64,000 nucleotides of DNA from DASUPK01 sp963819715 (lineage in GTDB: Bacteria; Actinomycetota; Thermoleophilia; Solirubrobacterales; 70-9), in assembly GCA_963819715.1 (NCBI GenBank), contig CAWFXE010000003.1:124001-188000 (forward strand), given 5' to 3'. The notes under the pieces were generated by a model that did no database searches, was not told where the DNA came from, and was given only the letters and a program-made list of their open reading frames with translations. Position numbers and translations under genes: made by a program. This document shows positions 8,138 through 15,726 of this stretch, one piece after another (within the stretch, counting starts at the first letter, position 1; each line of letters begins with the position of its first letter).

Positions 8138-9138
8138 CGGGGGACTCCGCTCCCGGGGAGCCGGATCCGCTCCAGCGAGTTGGAGGTGCGCCCCGCAACG
8201 AAGGCGCTCCCGGAGCCCGGATCGACGGCGACCGAATTGGGCTGTCTCACTGTCGGGTAGGAGGCGATCCGAGTCAGCCTCTTGCCGCTCACCCGCAGCA
8301 CCGCGACTCGGTTCCGGGCGGTCAGCGTGACCCAGACCAGGTCGCGGCGCGGATCGAAGGCGAGGCCGTAGGGCGTCCCGGGCAGGGGGGTCCGCCCCAC
8401 CAGCTCGGGACGCGGCCCCAGCCGGTACAGCAGCAGAGCGTTGCCCTCGGTGTCGGCCACCAGCACCTCGTCGCCCAGTGCGATCGCGTGCGTCGGCCCC
8501 TCGCCGGCGTCCACCTCGCCCATCAGGCGCAGCGTGCGGGCGTCGTAGGCGGCGAGCACCCGCTCGCGAACCGCGACGAGCGCCACGTAGCGGTTCGCGA
8601 CCGCGGCTATCCCTCCCGGCTGCTGCGGAGCGTCGAGCGTCTTGATCACCCGGTTGCCCCCAACGACGCTCACCGAGTCGCCGAACTCGTCCGAGACGAA
8701 CACTCGCCCGGCCGCCTCCACGGCGTCGTGAGGGTGCTCGCCGACCGCGACGGCGGAATCCCGTTTCCCCTCGGGCGAGAGTGTGACCAACTCGTCGGCG
8801 TTCTCCGCGGGCACGAGCAGCTCACCTCCCGGCGACATGCCCAGGTGCCTCGGCGCGGAGGGCAGGGACACGAGGCGGACCGTCCTGCCGGTCGCCGGAT
8901 CGATCGCCGCCAGGCGCCCGGGCTCGCGCAGCCCGGCGAACAGCAGCCGGCTCGCCGGGTCGAAGGCCAGGCCCTCGGGCATGCCGGCCAACGGGAACAC
9001 CGCTCCGGCGGGCCGCTCGGTGGGCACCGGGGAGTGGGCCGGCTCCGCCGCCGGTGGCGGGCCGCCGCCGCATCCCGCCGCCGCCCAGGCCAGCGTCAGG
9101 GCGATCGCGCCGACCGAGATCCGTCGCGCCCATTGCAA
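8134..9138 (-). CDS. YncE-like beta-propeller lipoprotein
   Basis: A 334-residue secreted protein with a lipoprotein signal (lipobox AWAAAGC) and a Pro/Ala-rich linker. It then has repeated beta-propeller blades of the SMP-30/YncE type, for example PHDAVEAAGRVFVSDEFGDS and PNSVAVDPGSGSAFVAGRTS. Such proteins bind ligands or serve as scaffolds; no catalytic motif is evident. The start follows the histidine kinase stop after three bases, and the stop overlaps the membrane molybdoenzyme start (ATGA). A role as extracellular partner or sensor for that enzyme is inferred from coupling. Confidence 0.85.
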   Translation of the reverse strand: MQWARRISVGAIALTLAWAAAGCGGGPPPAAEPAHSPVPTERPAGAVFPLAGMPEGLAFDPASRLLFAGLREPGRLAAIDPATGRTVRLVSLPSAPRHLGMSPGGELLVPAENADELVTLSPEGKRDSAVAVGEHPHDAVEAAGRVFVSDEFGDSVSVVGGNRVIKTLDAPQQPGGIAAVANRYVALVAVRERVLAAYDARTLRLMGEVDAGEGPTHAIALGDEVLVADTEGNALLLYRLGPRPELVGRTPLPGTPYGLAFDPRRDLVWVTLTARNRVAVLRVSGKRLTRIASYPTVRQPNSVAVDPGSGSAFVAGRTSNSLERIRLPGSGVPR

Positions 9139-9141
9139 GGG

Positions 9142-10353
9142 CTAACCCGTCAGCGGCTGGTAGGCGCCTTGATCGGCGGCCCCGGCGCGAGGAATGCTGA
9201 AGCGCACCCGCGTCCCCCGCTGGGACTCGGCGAGCCAGATGCGGCCGCCGTGCGACTCGACGATGGCCCGCGAGATCGCCAGGCCGAGCCCGGCGCCCTC
9301 CGTCGTCCGTGAGGCGTCCTCCCCGGCCCGGTAGGAGGGCTCGAACACAAGGTCTCGCTCGTGAACCGGAATTCCGTCGCCGGTGTCCGCGACCTCCACC
9401 TCGACGCGGTTCTCGAGCGCCTCGGCACGGACCGCGATGCTGCCGTCGGCGGGGGTATGGCGGATCGCGTTCTGGATCAGGTTGAAGAGGACCCGCTGCA
9501 GCTTCTCCGGGTTGGCCCGCGCCGGCTCGAGGTCCCCGGGGACATCCGCGAACACCGTGACACCGGCGGCGTCGGCCTGCACCCGCATCGCGGTGACCGT
9601 CTCCGCAACGAGCTCCGAGAGCTCGACCTGAGAGACCGACCACTCGATGTCCCCCGCCTCAAGCCGGGAAAGCTCGAAGAGGTCGTCGATCAGCGCCCCG
9701 AGCGCGGAGACGTGGGTGCGCATCGTCATCAGGTAGGCGCGGCGGCTCTCCTCGTCCACCACGCCGTCCTCGATCGCCTCGGTCAGGACCCTGAGCGATG
9801 TCACCGGCGTACGCAGGTCGTGCGACACGGCGGAGACAAGGTCGCGCCGGGCGCGCTCGGCCGTGTCGAGCCGGAGGATCATCGCGTCGGCGGCGTCGGC
9901 GAGCTCGCCGATCTCGTCGCGCGAACCGTTCGACACCCGCAGATCCCGATCCCCCGCCCCGACCGCGACCAGCGCGTCTCGCACCGCCTCGATGTCGGCG
10001 AGCACCTCCGCCAGCATCAGCTGGGAGGCGCGGATGCCGATCGCCGCGGAGAAGGCGACCGCCAGCATGATCAGGACCGCATCCTCGGCGGAGACGAACA
10101 TCAACAGGGAGAAGGCGACGACGATCGCCAGCAGCTGGCCGACGGTGATCCCGAGCATCGCGACGAGCTGGCGTGGCAGAGGCCCGATCCGTCCCCGGTT
10201 CCTGACCGCCAGCTCGGCACCGGCCAGGCCCGCGGCACCCAGAACTCCGAGCATGATCGCCGTCTCGGCCGCGGGCTTCAGACCCAGGCCGGCGGCGACG
10301 ACGACGAACGCCACCGCCGCCCCGGCCGCTATGACGATTGCCGATCCCCTCAT
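9142..10353 (-). CDS. Sensor histidine kinase (HAMP, HisKA, HATPase)
   Basis: A 403-residue kinase. The N-terminus has about four membrane segments with almost no extracellular loop, suggesting intramembrane sensing. A HAMP linker (DLRVSNGSRDEIGELADA) precedes the phosphoacceptor VSAVSHDLRTPVTSLR, then N-box LIQNAIRHTP, G1 DTGDGIPV and G2 GAGLGLAIS. The ATG at 10353 overlaps the response regulator stop (ATGA); the frame is open nine codons further upstream but the coupled start is preferred. It is the partner of the upstream regulator. Confidence 0.93.
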   Translation of the reverse strand: MRGSAIVIAAGAAVAFVVVAAGLGLKPAAETAIMLGVLGAAGLAGAELAVRNRGRIGPLPRQLVAMLGITVGQLLAIVVAFSLLMFVSAEDAVLIMLAVAFSAAIGIRASQLMLAEVLADIEAVRDALVAVGAGDRDLRVSNGSRDEIGELADAADAMILRLDTAERARRDLVSAVSHDLRTPVTSLRVLTEAIEDGVVDEESRRAYLMTMRTHVSALGALIDDLFELSRLEAGDIEWSVSQVELSELVAETVTAMRVQADAAGVTVFADVPGDLEPARANPEKLQRVLFNLIQNAIRHTPADGSIAVRAEALENRVEVEVADTGDGIPVHERDLVFEPSYRAGEDASRTTEGAGLGLAISRAIVESHGGRIWLAESQRGTRVRFSIPRAGAADQGAYQPLTG

Positions 10354-11054
10354 GCCGCGAACCGGTAGCCCACTCCCCAAACCGTCTCGATGAAGCGTGG
10401 CGCCCCCGGATCCGGCTCGATCTTGGCGCGCAGCCTGCGGATGTGCACCGTGACGGTCGAGGTGTCGGTGTAGAAGGCGTACTGCCAGACCGCGTCCATC
10501 AGCTGGGACCGGGAGAAGGTCTGGGCGGGATGCCGGGCCAGGAAGAGGAGCAACTCGAACTCGCGGTGAGTCAGCGAGACGTCCTCGCCGTCGACGAGTA
10601 CGCGCCTTGACGAGGGATCGATCTCGATCCCGTCGAATCTGACCGGCTCACTCCGGCTTGTGGACGTATCGAGCCGGCGCCGCACGGCGTCCACGCGAGC
10701 CACCAGCTCGGCCGGGGAGAACGGCTTGCAGACGTAGTCGTCCGCCCCGAGGCGCAGACCGGTGACCCGGTCGGTCTCCTCGCCCTTCGCGGTCAGCAGG
10801 ATCACCGCGAGGTCGTCGTGCTCGGCGGAGCGCAGGCGATGCATCACCTCGAGCCCGTCCATCCCGGGCATCAGCAGATCGAGGATCACGATGTCGGGCC
10901 GGTCTCTCTCCGCGAGCGAGATTGCCTCGCTTCCGTCCCGGGCGGAGCGGGTCCGGTAGCCAGCGCGGCGCACGTAGTTCGCGACGACCTCGCGGATCGT
11001 CGTCTCGTCGTCCACCACCAGCACCGACCCGCGGCAATGCCCGTCGTCGGTCAT
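10350..11054 (-). CDS. OmpR/PhoB-family response regulator
   Basis: A receiver domain (VLVVDDETTIREVV, phosphoacceptor aspartate in IVILDLLMPGMDG, LLTAKGEE, YVCKPFSPAEL) is followed by a winged-helix DNA-binding domain ending TVTVHIRRLRAKIEPDPG and FIETVWGVGYRF. I prefer the ATG at 11054 because the 19 residues encoded upstream (to an ATG at 11111) are not receiver-like and would run into a cluster of TGAAC repeats. It leads an operon that continues through the kinase into the molybdoenzyme genes. Confidence 0.93.
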   Translation of the reverse strand: MTDDGHCRGSVLVVDDETTIREVVANYVRRAGYRTRSARDGSEAISLAERDRPDIVILDLLMPGMDGLEVMHRLRSAEHDDLAVILLTAKGEETDRVTGLRLGADDYVCKPFSPAELVARVDAVRRRLDTSTSRSEPVRFDGIEIDPSSRRVLVDGEDVSLTHREFELLLFLARHPAQTFSRSQLMDAVWQYAFYTDTSTVTVHIRRLRAKIEPDPGAPRFIETVWGVGYRFAA

Positions 11055-11105
11055 CTCGGCAGATTCTTCCAGCGCCCGGCCGTTGTTCCGCGCTGCGCCC
11101 ATCTT

Positions 11106-11149
11106 GTTCATGGACTGTTCAGATCCGCGTTCATTACAGAACGCTGAAC
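11106..11149 (-). promoter_or_regulatory. Candidate response-regulator binding site (tandem TGAAC repeats)
   Basis: Read on the minus strand, TGAAC occurs at 11133-11129, 11121-11117 and 11110-11106, i.e. at 12- and 11-bp steps, with an inverted copy at 11145-11149. OmpR-family regulators commonly bind direct repeats about one helical turn apart. The site lies just upstream of the response regulator and between divergent genes, so autoregulation is a reasonable guess, but no binding data exist. Confidence 0.45.
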
Positions 11150-11199
11150 GGTCGCCCCAACCAGCGCTCGCGCGGGACCCCAGAGGCTAGGGTCGGCGC

Positions 11200-12354
11200 G
11201 TGGACGGACCGATCCTGGTCACCGGCGGCGCGGGCTTCGTCGGCTCACATCTCGTAGACGAGCTCGTCGCGCGGGGCCGCGAGGTGCGCGTACTCGATTC
11301 GCTCGACCCGGCGGTGCACGCCGGCAGCCCGGACTACCTGAATCCAGGCGTTGAGCTGATCGAGGGCGACCTGCGCGACCGCGAGGTCGTCGCGACAGCG
11401 GTGCGGGGAGTCGCAGCCGTCTCCCACCAGGGCGCCATGGTCGGGCTGGAGTCGAGCTTCGCCGACGCGCCGGCCTACGTCGGCGCCAACGACCTGGGCA
11501 CCGCCGTACTGCTCGGCCGCTTGGCCGAGAGTGGTTTCCGCGGCGCGCTCGTCCTGGCCTCCAGCATGGTCATCTACGGCGAGGGCGGCTACGAGTGTCC
11601 CGCGCACGGGCCCGTCCGACCGCTCCCGCGCACGGCCGAGGACCTGGCCGCCGGGCACTTCGAGCCGAGCTGCCCCTCCTGCGGGCGATCCCTACTCCCC
11701 CGAGCACTACCGGAATCGGCGGCGCCCGATCCGCGAAGCGTCTACGCGGCCACCAAGCTCTGCCAGGAGCAGCTTTGCGCGATCTTCGCCCGCGAGCGGT
11801 CCCTCCGCCACGTGGCGCTGCGCTACCACAACGTCTACGGGCCGCGGATGCCCCGCGACACACCCTACGCCGGGGTCGCCAGCATCTTCCTCAGCTCGCT
11901 GGCCGCAGGGCGCCCGCCGGAGGTCTTCGAGGACGGCGCTCAGCTCCGTGACTTCGTCCACGTGCGGGACGTCGCTCGCGCCAATGCGATCGCCCTGCTC
12001 GACGCCACGGAGGTGAGCGGCGCCTTCAACGTCGCCAGCGGGCGGCCGTGCAGCGTCGGCGAGATGGCGCAGGCGCTGGCCGTGGCGAAAGGCCCCGGTG
12101 CCCCCGAGCCGCGAGTCACCGGGGAGTTCCGGATCGGGGATGTGCGACACGTGTTCGCCGACGCATCGCGCGCCGCGTCAGAGCTCGGATTCCGCGCCCA
12201 GGTGGACTTCGGCGACGGGATGCGCGAGCTCGCGAACGCGCCCCTTCGCGAGCCGACGCGCCGCTCACCAAATCGTGTTGAAGAGCAGCTCGACGGCGAT
12301 CGCCTGGAGCGCGAGCAGAGCAAGCACGAGGCGGAGCCGAGCCGCGGGCTGTGA
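11200..12354 (+). CDS. NAD-dependent sugar-nucleotide epimerase with zinc-knuckle insert
   Basis: A 384-residue extended short-chain dehydrogenase starting at a GTG. It has the Rossmann motif LVTGGAGFVGSHLV, catalytic YAATK, and FNVASGRPCSVGEM near the sugar-binding part. An insert around residues 128-165 contains ECPAHG and, 30 residues on, CPSCGRSLLP. Four cysteines of that type are typical of dTDP-L-rhamnose 4-epimerase-like enzymes and could bind zinc. Its 3' end overlaps the convergent membrane protein gene by 90 bp, so the last ~30 residues are less certain as functional protein. A role in surface glycan precursor synthesis is likely. Confidence 0.85.
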   Translation: MDGPILVTGGAGFVGSHLVDELVARGREVRVLDSLDPAVHAGSPDYLNPGVELIEGDLRDREVVATAVRGVAAVSHQGAMVGLESSFADAPAYVGANDLGTAVLLGRLAESGFRGALVLASSMVIYGEGGYECPAHGPVRPLPRTAEDLAAGHFEPSCPSCGRSLLPRALPESAAPDPRSVYAATKLCQEQLCAIFARERSLRHVALRYHNVYGPRMPRDTPYAGVASIFLSSLAAGRPPEVFEDGAQLRDFVHVRDVARANAIALLDATEVSGAFNVASGRPCSVGEMAQALAVAKGPGAPEPRVTGEFRIGDVRHVFADASRAASELGFRAQVDFGDGMRELANAPLREPTRRSPNRVEEQLDGDRLEREQSKHEAEPSRGL

Positions 12355-13572
12355 CCGCGCCGCCGCCAGGCACGCAAGCGGCACCATGAAGAGCCAGATC
12401 CGCTCGGTCTCCGCCTTGGTGTAAGCGAGGAGAGCAGAGGCGGCGATCACCAGGGCCAGCGCGACCGCGGTCGGCTCGCCCCGACCGAGCGAGCGGAGAA
12501 ACTGCCAGGCGATCGGGATTCCCATGGCGACCAGGAAGGCCGCCGGCGACCCGAACAACCAGAAGAGGTAGGGCCTCCGGCCCCCAATCCCCGCGTAGTA
12601 GTTCTCGTGCATGGCGCGGAGCGTGGCCACGGGATCAAAGCCGGTCGCAGCATGGAGCGCCAGGTAGAAGCCCGCCATCGCGACGCCGCAGCCGACGGCC
12701 AGCAGCAGCGCTCGGCGCCAGCCCGAGCGGCGCTCGGTGAGCACCACTGCCCAGGCACCGACCGCGAGCAGGGCCCATGAGAAGAACGACGCGACCGCCA
12801 GCAGCAGAGCCCCCGCGACCCGCACCGCTCGCCCACCGGCCATCAGAGCAGCGGCCGCGCCGAGCCCCAGCGTGGCGAAGAGAGCGTCGGCCGAGGTGGC
12901 CCCGTAGAGCAGCGCCGCCGGAGAGAAGACGAAGAGGATCGCCGCCGTGCGTGCGGCCGCCTCTCCTAGCAACCCCCGCCCGAGGACGTAGAGCATCGGC
13001 GTCGCGAGGACCCCGACGCCGATCGTCAACGCCGCCATGCCCGGCGGTGTATGGATCCCGAGCGCGTGCAGGGTGAGTAGCAGTCCCGGCGGGTGCCCGC
13101 TGGGATGGGTCGGCAGCGAAGGGGCGATCCGGTCGAAGTTCGAGAGGAAGTGCCCCGTCCCATCCTGAAGCGCGGCCAGCCCGGGAAGATACTCGTGCCG
13201 GCCCTCCCCCGTTCCTTGGTGGATGACGAAGACCTCGTACCAGTCCGACGGTCCGGCGCGGCCCAGGTTGAGGGCGAGGCGCAACGCGGCACTGAGGCCG
13301 GCGAGGGCCGCGCCAAAACCGACCGGGCTGAGCCTGGACGCGTGAAGCACGGGACCGAGCAGCACCGCGGCGCCCAGCGTCACGCCAGCGATGATCGCGT
13401 AAGGCGAGATCCGAGGCTGCCAGTCCAGGATGAAAGGCGGCAGATCGGTGCCGAGGAAGCCGCCAGCCGCCCTGAACACGAGCCCGAACGCAACCGTGGC
13501 GCCGACCGCCGCGGAGAGCGCCCATGCCACGCGGCGCTCCCGAGCCTCAGGGAGCGGGTTCGTCCGGTACAT
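12265..13572 (-). CDS. Polytopic GT39-like glycosyltransferase/mannosyltransferase
   Basis: A 435-residue protein with about ten to twelve membrane segments and a large first extracytoplasmic loop bearing DWYEVFVIHQGTGEGRHEYL. It is followed by FDRIAPSLPTHPSGHPPGLL, the layout of GT-C glycosyltransferases that use polyprenyl-linked sugars. The specific acidic pair usually catalytic in GT39 was not identified with certainty. It overlaps the methyltransferase gene by 26 bp upstream and forms an operon with it and the DUF2064 gene. The substrate is unknown. Confidence 0.7.
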   Translation of the reverse strand: MYRTNPLPEARERRVAWALSAAVGATVAFGLVFRAAGGFLGTDLPPFILDWQPRISPYAIIAGVTLGAAVLLGPVLHASRLSPVGFGAALAGLSAALRLALNLGRAGPSDWYEVFVIHQGTGEGRHEYLPGLAALQDGTGHFLSNFDRIAPSLPTHPSGHPPGLLLTLHALGIHTPPGMAALTIGVGVLATPMLYVLGRGLLGEAAARTAAILFVFSPAALLYGATSADALFATLGLGAAAALMAGGRAVRVAGALLLAVASFFSWALLAVGAWAVVLTERRSGWRRALLLAVGCGVAMAGFYLALHAATGFDPVATLRAMHENYYAGIGGRRPYLFWLFGSPAAFLVAMGIPIAWQFLRSLGRGEPTAVALALVIAASALLAYTKAETERIWLFMVPLACLAAARSQPAARLRLVLALLALQAIAVELLFNTIW

Positions 13573-14212
13573 CGAGTTGGGCGAACCACCGGTTTCGAGC
13601 CGACCAGACGTCGGAGGCCTCGAGCCCGGCGGCCCGCGAGAGCCGGTCGACCTCGTCGATGCTCACCCAGGCCCACGGGAACCAATCGCTGACCTGGTCG
13701 CGGGTTTCGATCCGCAGGCGGACCTCGCGGCTGATCGCCTGGGGAGGCTCGAACTCCGCCAGTACCGAACCCCCAGGACGAAGGAGCGTCCCCAGGCGCC
13801 GGAGCAACCTGATCGGATCGCCATCGATTCCGACGTTGCCGTCGAGCAGCAGCGCGCTCCCCCAGCTTCCGGCGTTGGGCACCGGGTCGAAGACGGACTG
13901 CTTCAGCACGCGACCGCCGCGTGCCCGAGCAAGCGCGACGGCGCGGGGCGCTATGTCGAGTCCCAGCGCGGGGATCCCCAGCCGCGCGAGGCCTGCCAGG
14001 AGCCGTCCGGGCCCGCAACCTACGTCCAGCACTGGAGGCTTGGCGCGCCCGAGCAACGCGAGCTCCTCCACCGGGGCCCGGGCCAGCCATCGCCGGAGCG
14101 GCAGCCGGCGGCGGGTCCCGTCCTCCGCCACGGCGCGGTATGGAGCCGTTCGTGACTCGCTGGCCGCATCGGCGAGCCCGCGCCCGTAGACCTCGAGGGC
14201 GGGCGCGCTCAC
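13547..14212 (-). CDS. Class I SAM-dependent methyltransferase
   Basis: A 221-residue protein with motif I VLDVGCGPGRLLAGLA, the acidic post-I residue in ALGLDIAPRAVALARA and motif IV-like SALLLDGNVGIDGDP. It ends in an FAQLDVPDE tail. It overlaps the DUF2064 gene upstream by four bases and the polytopic glycosyltransferase downstream by 26 bp. The three are therefore probably made together and act on the same cell-surface or lipid-linked glycan. The substrate cannot be deduced. Confidence 0.85.
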   Translation of the reverse strand: MSAPALEVYGRGLADAASESRTAPYRAVAEDGTRRRLPLRRWLARAPVEELALLGRAKPPVLDVGCGPGRLLAGLARLGIPALGLDIAPRAVALARARGGRVLKQSVFDPVPNAGSWGSALLLDGNVGIDGDPIRLLRRLGTLLRPGGSVLAEFEPPQAISREVRLRIETRDQVSDWFPWAWVSIDEVDRLSRAAGLEASDVWSARNRWFAQLDVPDEPAP

Positions 14213-14859
14213 GCTGCGGCTGCCGCCGGAATGGACAGGGACCGAAAGACGGCTTCGAAGTGGGTTCCCGGCGCGGTGTCCGCGACGGCCTGGGCGTCCT
14301 CGAACTCGTCGACGTCCCGAAGCAGCGGAAGCATCCGCACCCTCAACCTCAGTGCCCGCAGGCGCTCGAGCTGCGCCTCCCCGGTCTCGGGCACGCTCAT
14401 CGGCACTCCGAGAAAGACACGAGGATCCGGCCTCTGCAGGCCGATCGCCCAGTAGCCGCCGTCCGCGGCCGGACCGAACACCGCGTCGGTCCCCGGAGCG
14501 GCGAGGGTTTGGAGGGCGCGGCCCAGCAGCCTTGACGTCACCTGTGGCGTGTCCATGCCGATCAGGACGGTGGGACCTCCGGCGTCATCGAACGCCGCCG
14601 CGAGGCGTCCGTCGAACGTCCCGCCTCTCTGCGCAATCGTCTCGAACGCCGGGTGGGCCCACCCGCCGGGATCGCCGTCGAGGATCAACAGCCGGCGGTC
14701 GCAGCGGGTTGCAGCGACCGCTGCGAACGTGTCGCGGAGCGCGGCCTCCGCCAGCGCCGCCGCCTCTCCTGGTGTGCACGGCGGACAGAGCCGCGTCTTG
14801 ACCCTGCCCGACAACGGCGCCTTGGCGATCACGGCGAGAGCACCCTGCATGGGCGGCAT
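14209..14859 (-). CDS. DUF2064 (TIGR04282-type) glycosyltransferase-like protein
   Basis: A 216-residue GT-A-like nucleotidyl/sugar transferase of the DUF2064 family. It has AVIAKAPLSGRVKTRLCPP at the N-terminus, then GPTVLIGMDTPQVTSRLLG and FGPAADGGYWAIGL, the standard family motifs. An ATG three codons downstream (14850) is an equally good start. Members co-occur with family 2 glycosyltransferases and SAM methyltransferases, as here. It heads the three-gene operon. Confidence 0.85.
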   Translation of the reverse strand: MPPMQGALAVIAKAPLSGRVKTRLCPPCTPGEAAALAEAALRDTFAAVAATRCDRRLLILDGDPGGWAHPAFETIAQRGGTFDGRLAAAFDDAGGPTVLIGMDTPQVTSRLLGRALQTLAAPGTDAVFGPAADGGYWAIGLQRPDPRVFLGVPMSVPETGEAQLERLRALRLRVRMLPLLRDVDEFEDAQAVADTAPGTHFEAVFRSLSIPAAAAA

Positions 14860-15044
14860 TCTTGTGGGGCAAAGATTGCGGGGGTCTTACAGGCGCTGTC
14901 CCCCTGGGGCGATGAGCAGTGTGGGTTCCGCTGGTCGCGCATTGGGGCGCGAGCTGGCCGGGCTTCGAGACCGACATGGTTGTTCTGAAACGATCGGACC
15001 CGATTGGACCCGTCGCGGGTTTGCACGCGCCGTCCCTAAGGGCC

Positions 15045-15070
15045 GAAACCCCCGCATTAGAGGGGGTTTC
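15045..15070. terminator. Strong hairpin in the 14860-15247 gap
   Basis: A perfect 9-bp stem (GAAACCCCC / GGGGGTTTC) closes an 8-base loop. It lies seven bases from the 3' end of the tRNA-Pro-like fragment on the minus strand. There is no T-run, so it could be a weak terminator or a processing hairpin. Apart from this and the tRNA fragment I see no gene in the 388 bp from 14860 to 15247. Confidence 0.5.
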
Positions 15071-15076
15071 CGCTAA

Positions 15077-15130
15077 TCGGGGCGACTGGATTCGAACCAG
15101 CGACCCTCTCGCCCCCATCGAAATGCGCTA
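15077..15130 (-). pseudogene. 3' fragment of a tRNA-Pro gene
   Basis: The 54 bases read on the minus strand from TAGCGCA through an anticodon arm with GGG in the loop, a complete T arm (CTGGTTCGAATCCAG) and the 3' acceptor strand CGCCCCGA. The 5' acceptor strand and D-stem (about 20 bases) are missing; the bases upstream cannot pair with the acceptor. The last 29 bases match the complete tRNA-Pro at 62721-62794 except for one base, but the anticodon arms differ. Such 3' fragments are what site-specific integration at a tRNA leaves behind. Confidence 0.6.
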
Positions 15131-15247
15131 TTAGGTTGCGAGGGTTCCTTCTAGATCGGTCTCCGCATTCCCATGCGGTTCTACGTGGTCTGAGTCGTCC
15201 TCGGCTTCGTGCACATTGTGTCCTCGAATGTGCCCTCGGCGTCGGTG

Positions 15248-15631
15248 TCAGCTTGTCTCTCGCTCGAAGCCCGAGTGCTGGACGCTGATCAGCACGTCCT
15301 TCTGCTCACCGGCGTGGAGGACGCACTGGTAGTCAGCCGGCAGATCGCACGCGACATGCATGACGTGCCCGAAGGGCTCGCAGTGCGGGCGGTGGGACAG
15401 CTTGCCGTGCAGCAGGCGGACACGCACGCAGTCGTTCGTCGGGACCTCGCGCAGCACGAGGTAATTGCGGGGAGCGATCACGTTGTCGATCGGAGCCCCG
15501 TCCGCGATGTAGGAGATCTCCAGGTTGTGGCTGGTCTGGTTGTGCACCTGAACGATCTCGGTCCCCCGCGCTCCCGCCGATCCAACGACCAACAGGAAGG
15601 CGGCAAGTCCGATGAGCGCGATCCGTCGCAT
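15248..15631 (-). CDS. Secreted protein of unknown function
   Basis: A 127-residue protein with a classic signal peptide (MRRIALIGLAAFLLVVGSAG) and four cysteines in the mature part, which could form disulfides. The remainder is predicted beta-rich (EIVQVHNQTSHNLEISYIA). I recognise no family. It is transcribed away from the secreted protein gene starting at 15727, and the two may share a promoter region. Confidence 0.65.
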   Translation of the reverse strand: MRRIALIGLAAFLLVVGSAGARGTEIVQVHNQTSHNLEISYIADGAPIDNVIAPRNYLVLREVPTNDCVRVRLLHGKLSHRPHCEPFGHVMHVACDLPADYQCVLHAGEQKDVLISVQHSGFERETS

Positions 15632-15726
15632 CTGGGCGTATCGGCGGCCGGTCGCCCACCCTTGACCCGCGACACATGAGGTTGCCGTTCAGAAGTGCAG
15701 CCGCCCAGGGGCTACGATCGGCCGCG

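Noticed and set aside
15077..15130. Complete tRNA or tmRNA 3' end
   Set aside because: No 5' acceptor strand complementary to CGCCCCG occurs within about 150 bases on the correct side, and no tmRNA-like tag reading frame or 5' domain is present.
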